Position numbers and translations under genes: made by a program. Shown here in pieces: positions 22,085 through 30,794 of a stretch of DNA of 64,000 bases. The notes beneath the pieces are model-generated. The model was given only the letters and a program-made list of their open reading frames with translations. It searched no databases and had not been told where the DNA came from. Position 1 is the first letter of the stretch; the number at the start of each line of letters is the position of its first letter. The stretch covers positions 7,068,001 to 7,132,000 of the forward strand of contig NC_092806.1 of assembly GCF_040954645.1 (NCBI RefSeq). The letters are read 5' to 3'. The stretch is from Diabrotica undecimpunctata. Taxonomy: Eukaryota > Arthropoda > Insecta > Coleoptera > Chrysomelidae.

Positions 22085-25000
22085 CCTTCACTCCATTACC
22101 AAAGACATTAAATATTTGTCAGTGGAATGCACGTTCTGCTGTTTCGAATAAAAATAGTCTAATGCATTATCTTGTAAATAATAATATTGATGTAGCAATA
22201 ATAAGTGAAACATGGTTTAAACCCAAAAAAGTATATAGTTTCGTAGGTTATAATGTAATTCGTAAAGATAGACAAGATGGTTGTTCAGGAATTTGCATTT
22301 TGGTCAAAAAGTCGATTTCACACCTAGAATTAAGCATAGTTTCCAATTTTAATGTCGATCTTCTTGTTTGTGGTATTAATATCAAATTCAACAATAAAAC
22401 TTTAAGTATAATTTCTGTTTATAGGTCACCGAATATTAAAACCAACACAACTGATTGGGTAAATATTTTTTCGCAGTTTTCAACTCCATGTATTATTGGT
22501 GGGGATTTTAACGCGCATCATGCTACTTGGGGATCCCATAAAAACGATTCTATTGGTAAACAACTCATTGAAGCAAGCAATAATTGTGATTTTGTAGTTA
22601 TGAATACTGGCGAACCCACGTGTATTACCCGGCCAGGATGCAATGATTCTATGATAGATGTTACCTTTTGCTCCTCGGACGTAGCTAGTGATATAGATTG
22701 GGCAGTTTACTCTGACACACTTGGATCGAATCATTTTATGATAAAAATAACTCTTGCAATGCAGCAAATTCTGCAGGACATCACAATTCCGCGATATAGA
22801 TGGAACCTAAAAGGAGCTAATTGGGAACAATATAAAGAGTTTGTGGAAGACTACTTTTATAACTTTACTGATGCAGAATATCCAACCACCAAAGAAAAAT
22901 ATGCATTCTTAATCAATTGTATAAATAATGCGGCACAAAGAACTTTAAAAGAATACAGACCGTTTAAGTGCAAAAATCGAACACCTTCACCTTGGTGGGA
23001 TGCAGAATGTGACAACATAATTTCTGAAAGGAAACATGTACTGCAAGTATACAAAGAAAACCCCACAAAAGATAATTTTCTTGCATACCAAAAATGCATG
23101 GCACTTACTAAACGAACATTAAAAGAAAAAGCTAAAAAAAGTTGGATTGAATGGTGTTCCAATCTGAACAAAAATACTCCAACTAGCATGATATGGAAAC
23201 AAGCAAAAAAAATGAATCGTAAAACAATAAACATTGGTAAGCCACATAATGATGATTTAATAGATGAGTTTTTTAATCATGTAGCTCCCCAGACTGTTCC
23301 TTTCACTGTAAATATCGAACATACGATCTTAGATAAAAAACATTTTTTGGCAAATAATTTTCACATTAATGAACTAAATTATGCTTTAAGAAATAAAAAA
23401 AGTACTGCCCCGGGTTTTGATCAAATAAAGTATCCGATGTTAGAGAACCTACCAATTATAGCAAAAAGTTTTCTTCTACAAATTTTTGATGAGATGCTTG
23501 CAGGTGAGTGCATTGAAGATTTTAGGAAAATTATAATCACACCGATTCCTAAACAAGGTAAAGACCCTAACTTGGCCCATTCTTATAGACCAATTTCTCT
23601 GCTATCATGTGTACAAAAAACTTTCGAACGTATGATAAAACATAGGCTGGAATGGTGGCTACATAAAAAAGACCTGCTTACGCCCTGTCAATTTGCATAC
23701 AAAAGAGGAGTGGGTACGCTAGATGCACTTACAACCTTAGTAACAAATATTCAAAATAATTTCTCTAGAAATAACTTTCTTCCAACAATTTTTATTGATA
23801 TTGAGAAAGCATATGACACCTTAAACTTAAATATTTTGAGTAAAAAAATGATTATTGATTTTAACATTCCTAAGGCAATAGTGTATGCTATTATCGGATT
23901 ATATTCAGAAAGACATGTTTATGTCAGGGATTTTAACAACCATTTATTAGGCCCAAGATATGTTTTCACAGGAAGTCCACAAGGAGCTGTCTTAAGTCCT
24001 TTTCTTTTCAATTTATACACAGCTGACCTACATAAATTAAAGTTGGAAAAATATCCTTTTAAGATCATCCAATATGCAGATGACTTCTGCATTTACTGTG
24101 AAACAAAGAAGAGAGATGAAGCTTTTGGATTTTTAATGGATACCTACAACGTTGTAGAAATATGGTTGGAAGAAAATCACCTTCAGCTGTCGGCCACAAA
24201 ATCAGCAGTGACCATTTTCAGTAGACATAATATTCCCAATATCGAAACATTTATAGTAAAACAGCGAGAAATTCCTTTTAAAAAGGTAATTAAATATTTG
24301 GGCATTATACTGGATCACAAGCTCACATGGAAATTTCACATAGAATATATGTTAAATAGATGTGAAAAAGGCCTAAACTTTCTGAAAATGACAACTAAAA
24401 CTTGGTGGGGAACAGATGTTCAGACTTCCTTACTTTTTTATAGAACTTACATTCGCTCTATCATAGATTATGGATGTTGGTTATATGGATCTGCCAGCAA
24501 GAACTTACTAAACAAATTAAACATATTTATAAACCAGTGTTTGCGTATCTGTATTGGTGCCATGAAGACAACTCCTATTGAGCCCCTTTATGTTGAAGCA
24601 CGTGAGCCTCCAATTTCTCTTAGAAGACATTTCTTGGCCGAAAAATTTTTACTGAAAATTAAACACCAGAACACTTTCCTTTATACCGAATTAACAAATT
24701 TAAACAATTATGATTTAACGAATAAATATTGGATTAAGAAAAATTCTCCAACCCTATGTGAAGCTCTTAGAGAAAACACAGTTTTTGCTGATGAAGCTAT
24801 TAATTTAAAATCACACACAGATATAAATGATTTTGAAGCTCTTTTTTATAGCGTTAAATTTATTAAACCAAATTATGTTAACACTGGAAGAGCAAATAAC
24901 AACATTATAACAAGCATCTTATCCAATTGGGATTACTACAGTACTATCTACACGGATGCCTCCAAATCAGAAGACGGTACAGGATGTGCCTTTTACATCC

Positions 25001-25806
25001 CCATGGAGAAGGTAGAAAAAATGTTCAAATTAAAAGCAAATATTTCCATATTTAGTGCGGAAGCAATTGCCATATATCAAGCCCTACTTTTTGTTTCTAA
25101 CAGAGATTCCTCCGTTATTATTGTTTCAGATTCCATGTCAGTTCTCACAGCCATTAACCAACCTTTTGTTCCAACCACATACTCCAATCCCTACATAATA
25201 TTAATTAAAAAATTAGTTAAACACTTTAAGGAAAATAAAAAAAATGTGATATTTATATGGGCCAAAGCACACAGTGGAATTAAACATAATGAACATGTGG
25301 ACCAACTAGCCAAATTAAGTATTTATTCAGTGGATACCACAGAATTTCTACCCAGTATTTCTGATTTGGTTGCTTCACGCAAGGCAGTTTTAAAATATAA
25401 ATGGAGTGACCTATGGTCTGAGTTTTGTTTTACCAACCCAAATAGATACACTTCTTTACACACAACTGTCCCTGTTGCACATTGGCACAGAACTTATAAT
25501 GTCCCTAGGCGTTATATAACAACCATATCTAGGCTTAAATTTGGACATGCTTGTTTTCCTGCTCATCTTGCAAGGATTCATGTGATCGAGAGTAAAAACT
25601 GTGTGGAATGTGGAGTAGAAGGTGACCTAGATCATGTAATTTTTGGTTGTGCCAAATATAATTTGGAATCCACCTTATTATATAATAATATAGTTCGTAT
25701 TACCGGTAAATCTCCGTTTAACGTTTTATCTGCCCTAGCGACTCAAAATAGATTAATTTACGATTGCATAATCGATTTTTTGACCAAATGTAATATTTTT
25801 CTTTAG
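22078..25806 (+). CDS. I-like retrotransposon ORF2 (endonuclease, RT, RNase H)
   Basis: ORF2 encodes the enzyme that nicks target DNA, reverse-transcribes element RNA and removes the RNA strand. Numbering from the first ATG (22162), an APE-type endonuclease is visible as NICQWNARS (upstream of that ATG), IISETWF, IIGGDFNAHHATWGS, and SNHF. Reverse transcriptase follows with STAPGFDQIKYPML, YRPISLLSCVQKTFE, PTIFIDIEKAYD and IQYADDFCIYC (YADD at residues 638-641). RNase H has IYTDASKSEDGTGCAF (Asp932), SAEAIAIYQAL, VSDSMSVL and WAKAHSGIKHNEHVDQLAK. A Cys/His cluster CVECGVEGDLDHVIFGC ends the protein. All catalytic residues are present. The frame is open back to 22078, but the only upstream ATG (22072) is followed at once by TAA, so the true start is unclear. 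Confidence 0.92.
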   Translation, partial: KVTFTPLPKTLNICQWNARSAVSNKNSLMHYLVNNNIDVAIISETWFKPKKVYSFVGYNVIRKDRQDGCSGICILVKKSISHLELSIVSNFNVDLLVCGINIKFNNKTLSIISVYRSPNIKTNTTDWVNIFSQFSTPCIIGGDFNAHHATWGSHKNDSIGKQLIEASNNCDFVVMNTGEPTCITRPGCNDSMIDVTFCSSDVASDIDWAVYSDTLGSNHFMIKITLAMQQILQDITIPRYRWNLKGANWEQYKEFVEDYFYNFTDAEYPTTKEKYAFLINCINNAAQRTLKEYRPFKCKNRTPSPWWDAECDNIISERKHVLQVYKENPTKDNFLAYQKCMALTKRTLKEKAKKSWIEWCSNLNKNTPTSMIWKQAKKMNRKTINIGKPHNDDLIDEFFNHVAPQTVPFTVNIEHTILDKKHFLANNFHINELNYALRNKKSTAPGFDQIKYPMLENLPIIAKSFLLQIFDEMLAGECIEDFRKIIITPIPKQGKDPNLAHSYRPISLLSCVQKTFERMIKHRLEWWLHKKDLLTPCQFAYKRGVGTLDALTTLVTNIQNNFSRNNFLPTIFIDIEKAYDTLNLNILSKKMIIDFNIPKAIVYAIIGLYSERHVYVRDFNNHLLGPRYVFTGSPQGAVLSPFLFNLYTADLHKLKLEKYPFKIIQYADDFCIYCETKKRDEAFGFLMDTYNVVEIWLEENHLQLSATKSAVTIFSRHNIPNIETFIVKQREIPFKKVIKYLGIILDHKLTWKFHIEYMLNRCEKGLNFLKMTTKTWWGTDVQTSLLFYRTYIRSIIDYGCWLYGSASKNLLNKLNIFINQCLRICIGAMKTTPIEPLYVEAREPPISLRRHFLAEKFLLKIKHQNTFLYTELTNLNNYDLTNKYWIKKNSPTLCEALRENTVFADEAINLKSHTDINDFEALFYSVKFIKPNYVNTGRANNNIITSILSNWDYYSTIYTDASKSEDGTGCAFYIPMEKVEKMFKLKANISIFSAEAIAIYQALLFVSNRDSSVIIVSDSMSVLTAINQPFVPTTYSNPYIILIKKLVKHFKENKKNVIFIWAKAHSGIKHNEHVDQLAKLSIYSVDTTEFLPSISDLVASRKAVLKYKWSDLWSEFCFTNPNRYTSLHTTVPVAHWHRTYNVPRRYITTISRLKFGHACFPAHLARIHVIESKNCVECGVEGDLDHVIFGCAKYNLESTLLYNNIVRITGKSPFNVLSALATQNRLIYDCIIDFLTKCNIFL

Positions 25807-26545
25807 TTAAAAAAAAAAAAAAAAAATTGGTTTTTACTTTTTACCTTTGTTTTCTCTAATTTATATGTTTAATCCTATTTACCGTGGCCTAGTTCTGTGT
25901 ATGTTATATATTATAATGTCCTGATGGTCCCCTGGATGTGAAACGAGTGACCCATGTTAATTGTATATGTTTATGGATATATATGTGTATGTATTATTTA
26001 TATTTTTTCTCTTCTTTTTGTTAAATGTTGTAAATTTATCTATTTTAGTCTATTCGATTGCAAATAACTCAAAAACTTTTTACTGTACCTAATGAGATTA
26101 AAAGATCATGTAACTGGCTGTATGGCAAACTGCCGAAGCCATAAAAAAAAAAAATAAAAAAAATAATACCTTATTCAATATACAAAATCAACAAATGCAA
26201 AAGTATTTTTTTATTTACTTTTTACTTTAAATGTATTATTTAATTATTAGAAGGCCATGAATCTAAACTTGGACATAATTTTTAATAGCTACAAACATTT
26301 TAAAATTACATTTTCTTGCATATCTAAATTTAAAATCACTTTCCTCTTCAGTATTAATTAATAATTTTGATTTTTCCTATCTACCACTTAATATTTTATA
26401 AGATTATCTGTTAATGATTTCTATGTGATGCATAACCTTTAATGAAGAATAATTTTTTTTCGTAAAATTATTAATAAAGAATATTTCCCATTTTTTGCCA
26501 ACTTTTTCAGACATGAAACGGAAAACTTAAACATAACAAGTCAAC

Positions 26546-26743
26546 ATGAATAAATATGAACCTTTTAAAACGAGTAAATCGGTACTCACCGAAGGGACCT
26601 CAGACGTTCAGATACAATTAGCGTCTCTTCGTAAAGTCAATGAAGTCGACTTTACTAAAGTAACAAGACATTTACTTAACACAGACACTACACAGTACTC
26701 CCCTGAGTTAGTGATAAGTTATAGTCTAAAAAAATCATTATGA
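26546..26743 (+). CDS. Small hypothetical ORF (65 aa)
   Basis: It begins just outside the foldback element, preceded by AACAAGTCAAC. The composition looks protein-like: MNKYEPFKTSKSVLTEGTSD, then VQIQLASLRKVNEVDFTKVT. I recognise no family and see no convincing donor site or polyA signal. It could be a host exon, a transposon exon or chance. Confidence 0.25.
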   Translation: MNKYEPFKTSKSVLTEGTSDVQIQLASLRKVNEVDFTKVTRHLLNTDTTQYSPELVISYSLKKSL

Positions 26744-27490
26744 AATTGACTGGCCAGTGTGAAAACTAGTGCCAATAAAACACAAAACACACACAAAACA
26801 TTTTCTTCGTTGAGACTTAAAATAATGATTAATAACAATAATTATGGGAAATTTGTATGTTTATAAAAAGAGTTTTTTGACATTATGCTTGAATGATAAT
26901 ATTTGATCTGATTATATATACCTATATACAGTCGTGCTATGCTTGGCTATTATGCCGGTCCTGGCAGCTTTGGTAGCTGTGATAATTATACAACAATAGA
27001 GTATTTACAAGGGATTATTCAGTTTTACAGCTGTTATTAAAATAACTTTTATAATGAGACACTAAATTTCTGGATACAGTATACCTTCTCCTCTATACAT
27101 ATTTGTTAACCTGTTGAATATAATAAAAAATTCGTTAAATAGCAAAAAATCCTGTTCTACGTATCATTCATGATCAAGGTTGCAAATTTATAGATGCGCA
27201 ACACAAATGATAATTCTTTTATTTTTTATGTTAATTGCAAATATAATATATATAGTAAACAATTAACGGAGTTATATAAGTTGTATTATGTACTTACTGC
27301 CTTATATTGTATCTATTATTCGTGGAATCAATTCGTGTATCAATTTTGTCCATGGAATTTCACAAGGCCAAACCGTCGTGATTGTTGCATTCAACAAATA
27401 CGAGGGAATTCCCAGAACTATTTTTACATAACCCATGGGTAGCTGTTATAAAGGTATCAAACCATCCAAACAATATTTAAGATAAGCAGG
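26744..27490. other. No gene recognised
   Basis: AT-rich, with a short TA-rich run near 26915-26935. The ORF at 27194-27442 has no motif. Confidence 0.45.
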
Positions 27491-27493
27491 CCA

Positions 27494-27680
27494 AGTAACA
27501 AAAACCAAAATGTGTTTAGTTTATTAATGTTTTGTATTTTGAGAATGATTTCCAAAGGGAAAATCAAAACATCAAAAATGAACAAAAATTTTAAACTTAA
27601 TTGTAGCTTATTCCCAATAAAAAAAGTAATTACATTAAGACGTCACAAGAAAATAGCAAAATTCAGAAAAATATCAAAAG
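27494..27680. repeat. Solo copy of the Penelope-flanking repeat
   Basis: 27494-27625 matches 40420-40545: AAGTAACAAAAA-CAAAAT, TTTGTATTTTGAGAA-GATTTCC, then TTAATTGTAGCTTATTCCC. Similarity continues beyond the GCTTATTCCC end (ACAAGAAAATAGC at 27645 and 40569), so the repeat is longer than the inverted arm defined at 39.5-40.55 kb. It is degenerate and non-coding. Confidence 0.6.
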
Positions 27681-27712
27681 TGATTTGGCTAGTATTTCTC
27701 TGACTGAGATAA

Positions 27713-27846
27713 TAGTATATTACTTTATGAGGCGGAGAAGCATGACTTTTCTTGACGCGCCCGATATTACGCGCCGAACGAAGTGAGGCGCGTAATACAG
27801 GGCAAGTCAAGAAAAGTCGCTTCTTTGCCGAATAAAGTATACTATT
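27713..27846. repeat. GC-rich hairpin with ~55-bp stem
   Basis: The left arm 27713-27775 includes TACTTTATGAGGCGGAGAAG, GACTTTTCTTGACGCGCCC and ATATTACGCGCC. It is inverted in 27786-27846 as GGCGCGTAATACAGGGCAAG, TCAAGAAAAGTCGCTTCTTT and GCCGAATAAAGTA. The loop is about 10 nt (GAACGAAGTG). The CG-rich core contrasts sharply with the AT-rich surroundings. It lies immediately upstream of the Crypton coding sequence and may be its terminal or subterminal structure, though Cryptons are not known for defined hairpins. Confidence 0.8.
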
Positions 27847-28083
27847 TTTTCTTCAAACGTAGCAATTTTCAACCATAAATAGTACAATTCATACGCTATT
27901 TTTACTCGAAATTAACTGTGACAACTATCAAAGTCGTCTAGATGTTGGAAAAATTAAAATAATTAAGTCGTCGGTGGGATTTGCGTCTCCCTGGTTACAG
28001 TTGTTTGACAGTTGTTTGCAATTATTAAAGACAGCTTATTGTTGAATTGTTGTTGCAACCGCAAGCGCAAATTTAGTGCGAAA

Positions 28084-29040
28084 ATGGAAAACCTAAACGA
28101 AAGTGAGTCCGCGGCTAATGATGCAGTTGCACGTTTGGGGCCCTCCAAGTCCGGAATAAAGTTACAAGCATTTCCAAGAGTGGTGCGATACAAGAGGAGT
28201 ACGGCAAGTTACCGAAGACTTACTTTCTGAAAAAAACAAGCGAAGGATATACTGCAAAGAAGTCTAAAGTTTTCACTAAAGACGAGTTTGATAAATTTTT
28301 GTTTGAAGCGCCAGATAAGTTGTATTTAGGATTAAAGGTAAAAAAAATTATATTGCAAAGCATGTAGTATACTCTACTAAATTATAAAAATATTTCAGAT
28401 TGTTTTGTTAATTGGGGTTACCGGCGCCTGTCGATGCGACGAAATGGTAAAAATGAAGACTGTGGACATTGAGGATAAAGAAAATGTAATAATTATCAAA
28501 ATCCCAGACAGTAAAACACGACAAATTAGATCTTTTACGATAATTGGTCAAAACTACATTAAACTGTATAAAAAGTATGCATCACTGCGGCCTGAAAATT
28601 TCACAGAAAACCGATTTTTTATCAAGTACCAAAATGGAAAGTGTTACCGAAGCGTCATGGGAATACATTCGATCAGCGCAGTAGCCCAAAAAGTAGCTAG
28701 TTATTTAAATTTAAACGATGCAAGCGCGTATACGGGTCACTCTTTACGACGAATTCAGCAACACTTTTAATTGATGGAGGCGGAAATCTAGAATGCCTCA
28801 AACGACATGGGGGCTGGAAATCAAGCACGGTTGCCGAAGGATATATAGAGGATTCAATAAGAAATAAGAACGATAATGCTCAAAAAATTTTAAACCCTCA
28901 TGATTCGCCAACATCGGGAATGATTGCTGAAAGTTGTTCTCGACCATCAGTATCATCAACAATTACCAATGCGTATCAAGAGTCGGGAACATTTTTGCAC
29001 GGTTTCAATTTTGAAAATGCCTCATTAACTAATTGTACTT
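28084..29040 (+). pseudogene. Crypton-type tyrosine recombinase, frameshifted
   Basis: Cryptons move using a tyrosine recombinase. The N-terminal exon contains IQEEYGKLPKTYFLKKTSEG, then KSKVFTKDEFDKFLFEAPDK and LYLGLK, ending at a GT donor at 28338. A 61-nt intron (28338-28398, ending TATTTCAG) leads to IVLLIGVTGACRCDEMVKMK (catalytic Arg), PENFTENRFFIKYQNGKCYR, and AYTGHSLRR (HxxR). A one-base deletion near 28752 shifts the frame. The continuation reads SATLLIDGGGNLECLKRHGG, then WKSSTVAEGYIEDS with the nucleophilic Tyr. A second frame change near 28150 separates the MENLNESES start from the recombinase frame. Catalytic residues remain but no continuous ORF does. The Ty3/gypsy element begins just after ASLTNCTFYI. 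Confidence 0.85.
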
Positions 29041-29047
29041 TTTATAT

Positions 29048-29739
29048 TGTAACGATGCTTTGATCGTTTAACAGTTCGAACCGTGGGAGTGTCAATATTT
29101 GCGCATCCACTTCTACGACGTGACTTCGTAGTGGGATCCAGGACGGCTATTTAAGGCGTGTGAATAGCGGAATTAGACAGTCTTGTAGCTAGCGCTCTAG
29201 GCTCCCTGACTCGCCGGTGTAGTGAACCAGCGAGACATTCTGGACAGAGATAGTTCCGTATTGAGGATCATACTCTGTCCCTAATCAAGCGGAACCCATC
29301 GGTATTGCGTATTGAGCATTACCGTGGATCTGCACAGAACCAACCGGGACAGAGATTTCCGTATTGAGGATCATACTCTGTCCTTAGCCAAGCGGAACCC
29401 GTCGGCATTGTGTATTGAACATTGCCGTGGGTCTGCACAGCTAAATATTTTGTTTGCGAGCATATACGGAGCTTTCTCTGAATTGAAGCGAAAGCGAGTA
29501 TATTAGTAGTACTAATTAGTTTCTTTTCTTTTATAGACGTTTGCCGGGGAATATTCATTCATCGCGGGACCCAGACGGAAACGTAGAATTCATTGTATTT
29601 TTGTTTTATAAATATACAACGTAGAATTTCTTTTTTTAGTTTTTTTTATTTATTGTATATATATATATACTTAATAGATTTATTTTTATTTCAAACCTGT
29701 GTTTTACTGAGTCTGTCGCCCCGAAAGAGCTACCCATCA
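29048..29739 (+). repeat. 5' LTR of the gypsy element (692 bp)
   Basis: It starts TGTAACGATG and ends CCCATCA, with the internal region beginning CAAACTGGCGCCCGAGCA, a primer-binding-site-like TGGCGCC. It contains a 105-bp tandem duplication: GACAGAGAT(A)GTTCCGTATT at 29243 and GACAGAGATTTCCGTATTG at 29348. The two units differ at roughly ten positions. Confidence 0.85.
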
Positions 29740-29768
29740 CAAACTGGCGCCCGAGCAAAATTAATAAC

Positions 29769-30794
29769 ATGCCGACAGATAAAGACACAGACTCAGTAAC
29801 AGGTACGTCGTGGATAAATCGACTTTGCAAAGAGGAATTGCAGAGCGAGGCCGAAAAATGCGGCTTAGATCCCAAGGGAACCATCGACGAATTGAGAGCA
29901 CGACTCAGAACCTATTTTAAAAATCGCGAGGAAGCTACAGGAACAATCCCAAAAGAAAAAACTTCCAAGGGAACAGAATCCGACACACTGGCCCAGGAAA
30001 TTTCGGGCATCCGAAGACAATTACAGGAATTAACAATAACGAAACAAATGGGGCAACCAGAATTGCTAAATCAAGTACGAAAGTGGAACACACACTTCGA
30101 CAAGAAACATTCGGATGCAATAGAATTCTTAGAGAGGATAGACGAATTAAGCTTGGCCTACGAGATCGATAAACAAGATCTACTAAGAGCATTACCAGAA
30201 TTATTAGGAGACCACGCTTTGTTATGGTACAGAAACAATAACAAAAATTGGAAGTCATGGACAGATTTCAGCGAAGATTTTAAAAAAGCTTTCTATCCCA
30301 GGGGATATTTGCTACAACTAGAAGAGGAAATCCGAAACAGAAGACAGAGACAGAACGAACCAGTAGATAGATATATCACGGAGATTCAAACATTAATCAG
30401 ACGAGAAGGCTCTTTTTCCAAAAACCAAGAACTCGAAAGGATATACAAAAATTTGTTACCAGAATATAAGCTTTATGCTCGCCGCCGGGATTTCGGTAAC
30501 TTAGCCGAATTACAGGATTTAGCCCAAGAATACGAAGCTCTAGAAGACGAAAAGACCCGAGCAAATCAGATTTGCCGTGGAAACCGGAGACGCACGGAGC
30601 AAGCAGAGTACGATGCGAAAACGGCATGCTTTAGATGCAAGATGCCAGGTCACAGCCGTAAAAACTGCAAAAACCCATGGAAAAAGTTTTGTTCGCGTTG
30701 CGGCAGAGAAGGGGTTTACAGCAGCGACTGCTGTTTCAGGCGTCAGGGAAACGAATTACAGACTGGAGAAACAAGGAGTCGTCCCAGTCTGTAA
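29769..30794 (+). CDS. Gypsy gag
   Basis: The 341-aa structural protein forms the particle and binds RNA. Residues 17-50 (CKEELQSEAEKCGLDPKGTI then DELRARLRTYF) look like a SAP-type DNA/RNA-binding helix pair. The central part contains the retrotransposon capsid pattern WYRNNNKNWKSWTDFSEDFK then FYPRGYLLQLEEEI. The C-terminus has a CCHC knuckle CFRCKMPGHSRKNC and a second Cys cluster CSRCGREGVYSSDC. The pol ORF overlaps its last 118 nt in the -1 frame, so pol is probably made by programmed -1 frameshifting. No internal stops. Confidence 0.9.
   Translation: MPTDKDTDSVTGTSWINRLCKEELQSEAEKCGLDPKGTIDELRARLRTYFKNREEATGTIPKEKTSKGTESDTLAQEISGIRRQLQELTITKQMGQPELLNQVRKWNTHFDKKHSDAIEFLERIDELSLAYEIDKQDLLRALPELLGDHALLWYRNNNKNWKSWTDFSEDFKKAFYPRGYLLQLEEEIRNRRQRQNEPVDRYITEIQTLIRREGSFSKNQELERIYKNLLPEYKLYARRRDFGNLAELQDLAQEYEALEDEKTRANQICRGNRRRTEQAEYDAKTACFRCKMPGHSRKNCKNPWKKFCSRCGREGVYSSDCCFRRQGNELQTGETRSRPSL

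Larger units (their letters stand above)
20463..26166 (+). mobile_element. Complete I-like non-LTR retrotransposon
   Basis: The element is 5.7 kb and flanked by TACCTTATTCAA at 20451-20462 and 26167-26178. It has a short 5' UTR, two large ORFs without internal stops (gag-like ORF1, then endonuclease-RT-RNase H ORF2), a 360-bp 3' UTR and an A-rich end after GCCGAAGCCAT. The RNase H domain and multiple CCHC knuckles in ORF1 point to the I/Nimb group rather than jockey. Full length, intact frames and a perfect 12-bp duplication indicate a recent insertion that may still be competent. Confidence 0.88.
20142..26514. mobile_element. Foldback-type DNA element split by an I-like retrotransposon
   Basis: The left arm 20142-20403, from ATGTCTGAAAAAGTTGGCAA to TTAGATTCATGGCCTT, is inverted at 26249-26514 (AAGGCCATGAATCTAA to TTGCCAACTTTTTCAGACAT). 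The arms are about 265 bp and imperfect. Removing the retrotransposon (20463-26166) leaves an element of roughly 670 bp with a centre of about 140 bp and no coding capacity. Such long arms with a short centre are typical of foldback elements or long-TIR MITEs. No flanking duplication could be assigned. Confidence 0.75.

Noticed and set aside
29319..29558. Minus-strand ORFs repeated at 29319-29558 and 33121-33435
   Set aside because: Identical peptides arise because both lie in LTR copies; they are antisense and unsupported as genes.
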